A DNA stretch of 64,000 nt, taken from Pseudomonadota bacterium (GTDB lineage Bacteria > Campylobacterota > Campylobacteria > Campylobacterales > Sulfurospirillaceae). The position numbers and the translations under genes are program-made. The notes beneath the pieces were generated by a model that made no database searches, was not told where the DNA came from, and saw only the letters and a program-made list of their open reading frames with translations. The DNA lies in contig JAGDMU010000004.1 in NCBI GenBank assembly GCA_017860615.1, positions 62,001-126,000 of the forward strand, in the 5' to 3' direction. Shown one piece after another: positions 60,134-64,000 of the stretch (the first letter of the stretch is position 1; each line of letters opens with the position of its first letter).

Positions 60134-62425
60134 ATGGCGCTTATAAAGAAAAATATTTGGCTTATTTTTTATGTATTCACCCTCTTTTTTCTCATATTAT
60201 TTGCTACATTATCGTATTTGAGCTGGAAAAATATTTACAAAGATTACCAGACAACACAAGAAAATATGGTCAAACTCATAGCTGATTCCACACGCTCTTT
60301 ATTTAAAACACAAGAAACCATTTTAAACATCGTAGGAAACCGTTTTTTAGAAGATGAAAACTATAAAAACAACCCTAGAGCCATGACAACACTCAATGCC
60401 ACACTCATAGACAACCCTTCCATCGATGCTATTGCCCTTGTGAAACCTAATGGCACTATGACGTTCGTAAGTGGTGGGTATGATGTCACAAAATTTCCAA
60501 ATTTGCTAGAACAAAAGGCCAGTCGAGACTCTTTTTTGGCGACCCTTCAAAGCACAAAGATGGTATTTGGTCGAACCTATTATTTTAAACCAATTGAGCA
60601 GTGGATAACCCCTATTCGTAAAGCCATTAGAGATCAAAATGGTCACATTGTAACGATTATTACTGCCGCGCTTAGGGTGAAAGACTCATTTGGAAGCTTC
60701 GGGGTTAATTCGGACAAAGAGTATAAACACAATATCGCTATTCTTCGAGATGAAGATTTTTACTTTCAATATATTTCCAACGATGCCATCGATAATACTG
60801 TAGCATACTCAGCCCCTATGCCACTCAAAGAGCGAGAAGCTATCCAAAATGCCATAATGAAGACGCACCATTTTACAATGGATCAATTTAGAGAACATGA
60901 ATACCTTGTCTCGTTTGTCAACACTGATTTAAGTGGCAAGCAGTTTCTTACCTCACTCCAATATGACAAAACATACAAACTGTGGATAAGTGCGAGTATC
61001 CCTTTAAACATCATCATTAAAGATTTTTTACAGAGATTTAGCATCTATGCTACTATCTTTATGTTTATCAGTGCTATCTTCTTTTTCCTCTTTAGAACCA
61101 TTGCAAAAGCCGATGATAAACGCAACGCTGATCTTATTTTTCAAGCAACCCACGATCAACTGACAAACCTTCCCAATCGAAGTTACCTTCAAAAAAATAT
61201 TAATGATTGGCTCTATAAAGACTTACCTTCTTTTAGCATCCTCTATATCGATTTAGATCATTTTAAAAATATCAATGACAATTTTGGACACCAATATGGC
61301 GATTATCTTTTAGTAGAACTTTCAAAAAGGCTCAAAGCAGTCACCCCACACGATGCAACGATAGTGAGACACGGTGGAGATGAGTTTGTTATTTTCACCT
61401 ACATCACACACGATGAAAACCTTTTAAACCTTGCAAATACCATCATCGAAACAATTTCACAACCCTATTATATCAATCAATTAACGTTGATTATTGGCGC
61501 CAGTATAGGCATTTCAAAATACCCCGATCATGGTGAGTCTATAGACATTCTTTTACGTGCAGCGGACATTGCGATGTATGAATCAAAAAAAGTTCATAAC
61601 CATGCGCACATTTTTCACGACACCCTGCAAGAGAGCTATCTTAAAAATATAAAGATAGAACATGAGCTGAGAAAAGCAATAGAACATGATGAACTCTCCA
61701 TGGTCTACCAACCTCAGATAGATCACACAGGTAACATTTACGGGGTAGAAGCGTTAGTACGGTGGCAAAACAGCACACTTGGCATGGTCCCACCCGATCA
61801 ATTTATATCCGTCGCTGAAACATCAGGGCAAATGGTCAAAATAGGTCATTTTATTATTGCTCGTACACTCAAAGAGATAAAAGAGGTTCAGACAACCTTG
61901 GGAGGCATACACTTTCAAACATCGATCAATATCTCTGTGCGTCAATTTATGGAAGTAGCCTTTTTGGAACAGCTCCTAGAAGCCATCAAAGAAAATAAAA
62001 TGAATCAAATAGCTGTCACCATTGAAATCACCGAAAATCTTTTGATCGAAGATATTGACTATATCATTCCTCTTTTGAATGAGATACGAAAGTGTGGCAT
62101 ACAGATTTCAATGGATGACTTTGGAACAGGCTACTCTTCACTCAATATGTTACGAAAATTGCCTATAGATGAGCTCAAAATCGATAAAAGTTTCATAGAC
62201 ACCATCGTCGAAGATGAAACCGCTCAAACCATGGTTCAAAATATTATCGCGATTGGGAAAAATTTCAACATGCATGTTTTAGCAGAAGGGGTTGAAACTA
62301 AGGAGCAAAGAGCCTTACTCACCTCTTTTAGATGCGACAGATTTCAAGGATACTACTTTGCAAAACCCTTGTGCAAAAACGACCTGATCGCTTTTTTTCA
62401 AAAATATCAGAATGAACGTACATAA
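60134..62425 (+). CDS. Membrane-bound CACHE-GGDEF-EAL protein
   Basis: 763 residues: helix (WLIFYVFTLFFLILFATLSYL), a periplasmic double-CACHE-like sensor of about 280 residues (PSIDAIALVKPNGTMTFVSGG), a second helix (FSIYATIFMFISAIFFFLF), GGDEF (YIDLDHFKNINDNFGH, VRHGGDEFVIF) and EAL (YGVEALVRW, INISVRQF, EITENLL, MDDFGTGYSS, LKIDKSF, LAEGVET, FQGYYFA). All EAL catalytic positions look intact and GGDEF is canonical, though no RxxD inhibition site precedes it. It may act in either direction on cyclic di-GMP. Confidence 0.88.
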   Translation: MALIKKNIWLIFYVFTLFFLILFATLSYLSWKNIYKDYQTTQENMVKLIADSTRSLFKTQETILNIVGNRFLEDENYKNNPRAMTTLNATLIDNPSIDAIALVKPNGTMTFVSGGYDVTKFPNLLEQKASRDSFLATLQSTKMVFGRTYYFKPIEQWITPIRKAIRDQNGHIVTIITAALRVKDSFGSFGVNSDKEYKHNIAILRDEDFYFQYISNDAIDNTVAYSAPMPLKEREAIQNAIMKTHHFTMDQFREHEYLVSFVNTDLSGKQFLTSLQYDKTYKLWISASIPLNIIIKDFLQRFSIYATIFMFISAIFFFLFRTIAKADDKRNADLIFQATHDQLTNLPNRSYLQKNINDWLYKDLPSFSILYIDLDHFKNINDNFGHQYGDYLLVELSKRLKAVTPHDATIVRHGGDEFVIFTYITHDENLLNLANTIIETISQPYYINQLTLIIGASIGISKYPDHGESIDILLRAADIAMYESKKVHNHAHIFHDTLQESYLKNIKIEHELRKAIEHDELSMVYQPQIDHTGNIYGVEALVRWQNSTLGMVPPDQFISVAETSGQMVKIGHFIIARTLKEIKEVQTTLGGIHFQTSINISVRQFMEVAFLEQLLEAIKENKMNQIAVTIEITENLLIEDIDYIIPLLNEIRKCGIQISMDDFGTGYSSLNMLRKLPIDELKIDKSFIDTIVEDETAQTMVQNIIAIGKNFNMHVLAEGVETKEQRALLTSFRCDRFQGYYFAKPLCKNDLIAFFQKYQNERT

Positions 62426-62436
62426 ATGATCTCTCT

Positions 62437-62670
62437 TTAGGAGCGTTTCTGAGCTTGCCGCACCATCCTGCGACCCACTAAGTGAAAAGGAATGCCTAGT
62501 CCAAAAACAGAAACGCTCTGTATGATAATCTGTACCAGTAAAGCAGGATTGGTTATGACGTTCCATAGCCCTATGAAAGAAAAATTGATATGCATACCCA
62601 TCAAAAAAAGTGCCATTGAATAGAAAAAGAAACCTACTGCGATTAAGCAGTATCCGTAAAATGATTTCAT
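62437..62670 (-). CDS. Small two-helix membrane protein
   Basis: 77 residues with helices GYCLIAVGFFFYSMALFLMG and LLVQIIIQSVSVFGLGIPF and a basic tail (GRRMVRQAQKRS). No family recognised. AGGAG lies upstream of the ATG. It stands alone, convergent with the GGDEF-EAL gene. Confidence 0.55.
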   Translation of the reverse strand: MKSFYGYCLIAVGFFFYSMALFLMGMHINFSFIGLWNVITNPALLVQIIIQSVSVFGLGIPFHLVGRRMVRQAQKRS

Positions 62671-62758
62671 TGGCTAAACTCCTGTGTAATAAATCATTAC
62701 AATACCCTATTTATCACGCAATTTAGTTAAAAAAGATGTTAAAGAAAGAGGCTATTTT

Positions 62759-63268
62759 TTAGAGTTTATTGTGTGTTAACAGTGCATTGACCATCGGGTG
62801 CAGTAGGGTTTCGCCACGCAGAGCAAAGCGTTGTACTTCGTTAAAATAATAGTCCGCTGTGCCATAAAGGCGGAATTCATACGCTCCAAAGCCATATCCC
62901 ATGGGAGTGATCTCAACCCGTGAGTACCATGCATCTTTGGCGAGAACGTAACGCTCAGTATCTTGCGCGTAAACCCACACGACGATCTTCTCGGGATCTT
63001 TTTGCCGCCCTAACCATAAAAGTACATTGCCAACATCATTAAAAAAGTAGGTGTCGCCGTTGGGCAAAATGGCTTGAGCGGAGTTGAACAAATCAACGAT
63101 AGGCACACGACTCTCGATGCAGATGTACTTTTCTAAAACAATCTCCAAAGGCTTTTTTTGGGTGTTTCCATAACGTACAAGCACACGGCTTTCACTGATA
63201 TCCATGGTGACAATGAGCAAGGCAAGCACACCTAATAGTAATACAGTGGCAAAGGAGGATTTCATCAT
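62759..63268 (-). CDS. NosL-like paralogue without the CxxC motif
   Basis: 169 residues: N-terminal anchor (FATVLLLGVLALLIVTMD), then a domain parallel to the NosL-like protein at 28.98 kb (TYFFNDVGNVLLWL, VVWVYAQDTERY, ITPMGYGFGAYEF). The CPQCHM motif of the first copy is replaced by KYICIESRV, leaving one Cys, so it cannot bind copper in the same way. It overlaps the upstream membrane gene by 4 bp, exactly like the first pair. Confidence 0.72.
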   Translation of the reverse strand: MMKSSFATVLLLGVLALLIVTMDISESRVLVRYGNTQKKPLEIVLEKYICIESRVPIVDLFNSAQAILPNGDTYFFNDVGNVLLWLGRQKDPEKIVVWVYAQDTERYVLAKDAWYSRVEITPMGYGFGAYEFRLYGTADYYFNEVQRFALRGETLLHPMVNALLTHNKL

Positions 63269-64000
63269 AGAAAAACTCCTGTCATCAGGTAGTAGCGCAC
63301 CACGTAAAAGCTACAGATCAGTGCGGTGATGGTAAGGCAAAAGGAAGAGTATTTGAGCAGATAAACGTATGATTTTTGCGTAATACGCTCAATCAAAAAA
63401 GGCATGATGCCAAAGAAGATGCCTAAAAAGAGAGAGCCCCAAATGAAGTAACCGATGTAATAATACTCCTTTTGAAGCATACAGTACGGGCATTTGTGGT
63501 TGGGCATTTCATAGACGTAAAGCCCAAAAAAATAGGTAATGGCGTAATAAGCGATAAACAAAAAAAGCAGATTACATGTAAAGCTTGCCATCGTCTGTTT
63601 GAGTGTGTTGAAAAGCACAATGACCCCAAAGAGCGTGTAAAAAAAGAGCACCAAAAGTGTTTGGGTGTAGCCAAAAGGAAGCTTGGGCGCTTGAAAAACA
63701 ACACTGCAACAAAAGACCGGAACCGTGAGTGGAATGTTGGAAAAGTAGAGAATTTCGAGTACAAATTCACCTAAAACACCGACAAAGAGGAAGGTAAACA
63801 GAAGGTATTTACGCTTCAAATAGGGAAAGAGGATGGAAGCAAGGTCAAGTTTATTGACAATCAGCCAAAGTCCAAATCCAAAAATCAGCAGTAGTTTTAA
63901 AAGGAGTAGCGCGTTGCCATAATGGTTTGCCCCCACAACACCTGCGGAGCACATGGCTCCAGGGACGATGCCTGAGAGGGCATTGAGTGACTGGATAAAA
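63265..64000 (-). CDS. Polytopic membrane protein with CPYC motif (partial at window edge)
   Basis: The frame stays open to the window end: the track's ATG at 63954 is internal, since upstream codons read FIQSLNALSGIVPGA, matching FIYTCDKLSNIIAGA of the paralogue at 29.5-30.4 kb. Shared landmarks are GAMCSAGVV, the CC pair (PVFCCSVVF) and YEMPNHKCPYCMLQKEYYYIGY. At least 245 codons are present. It is the second copy of the CPxC membrane/NosL-like module; the genes further upstream lie outside the window. Confidence 0.75.
   Translation of the reverse strand, partial: FIQSLNALSGIVPGAMCSAGVVGANHYGNALLLLKLLLIFGFGLWLIVNKLDLASILFPYLKRKYLLFTFLFVGVLGEFVLEILYFSNIPLTVPVFCCSVVFQAPKLPFGYTQTLLVLFFYTLFGVIVLFNTLKQTMASFTCNLLFLFIAYYAITYFFGLYVYEMPNHKCPYCMLQKEYYYIGYFIWGSLFLGIFFGIMPFLIERITQKSYVYLLKYSSFCLTITALICSFYVVRYYLMTGVFL

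Overview
The window looks like a chromosomal piece of a Campylobacterota (epsilonproteobacterial) organism, most likely Sulfurospirillum or a close relative. This is inferred from gene content and protein style: an Opr-type porin, HQW-type PAS histidine kinases, a cytoplasmic CZB chemoreceptor, DcuA/AspA/AnsB amino-acid and fumarate metabolism, a double-cubane-cluster protein and a selenocysteine tRNA. No species-level identification is possible from the sequence alone. No rRNA, CRISPR array, insertion sequence or prophage was seen.

Layout. (1) 1-4.5 kb: a truncated Tat-exported flavoprotein of the fumarate-reductase type, a porin, and a divergent two-component system whose promoter and receiver domain both carry recent tandem duplications. 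This block uses ATA-rich codons unlike the rest. (2) 4.8-27.5 kb: a metal-acquisition superlocus. It holds a TonB receptor with PepSY partners and its own response regulator/kinase; a long exbB-exbD-tonB-fecI-fecR-receptor-PepSY run; feoAB embedded between an EAL and a GGDEF gene, led by a DUF2325 gene; NicO/DUF1007 metal-transport genes; and a flavodoxin operon with a Cys-rich 44-residue ORF. Five Fur-box-like 7-1-7 sites sit in front of these units. (3) 27.5-33.7 kb: two LysE/RhtB exporters flank a tight six-gene run with an ABC ATPase, an FtsX/MacB-type permease, a membrane protein with a CPFC motif and a NosL-like protein. The membrane/NosL-like pair recurs at 62.8-64 kb. (4) 33.7-47.2 kb: signalling. 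It holds a cyclic-di-GMP synthase, a PmrAB-like pair followed by a phosphoethanolamine transferase, an EAL protein, and an operon of chemoreceptor, CheY-like regulator and two PAS kinases. (5) 47.4-59.8 kb: uppP, a double-cubane protein with its activator, two aspartase paralogues, a C4-dicarboxylate transporter, a periplasmic asparaginase flanked by inverted repeats, a kinase/regulator pair and a lytic transglycosylase. (6) 59.8-64 kb: tRNA-Sec, a GGDEF-EAL protein, and the second NosL-like/membrane pair.

How it works together (inference). Asparagine is deamidated in the periplasm, aspartate enters through Dcu and is split to fumarate and ammonia, and fumarate serves respiration, perhaps with the flavoprotein at the left edge. 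The iron region would be switched by Fur, by an ECF sigma/anti-sigma pair and by two-component systems, with cyclic-di-GMP enzymes co-transcribed with ferrous iron uptake. The best candidate for an undescribed system is the duplicated CPxC-membrane-protein/NosL-like module with its ABC transporter. Other strong oddities are the duplicated response-regulator locus, an in-frame 51-bp deletion in the better codon-adapted aspartase copy, and the inverted repeats around the asparaginase gene.
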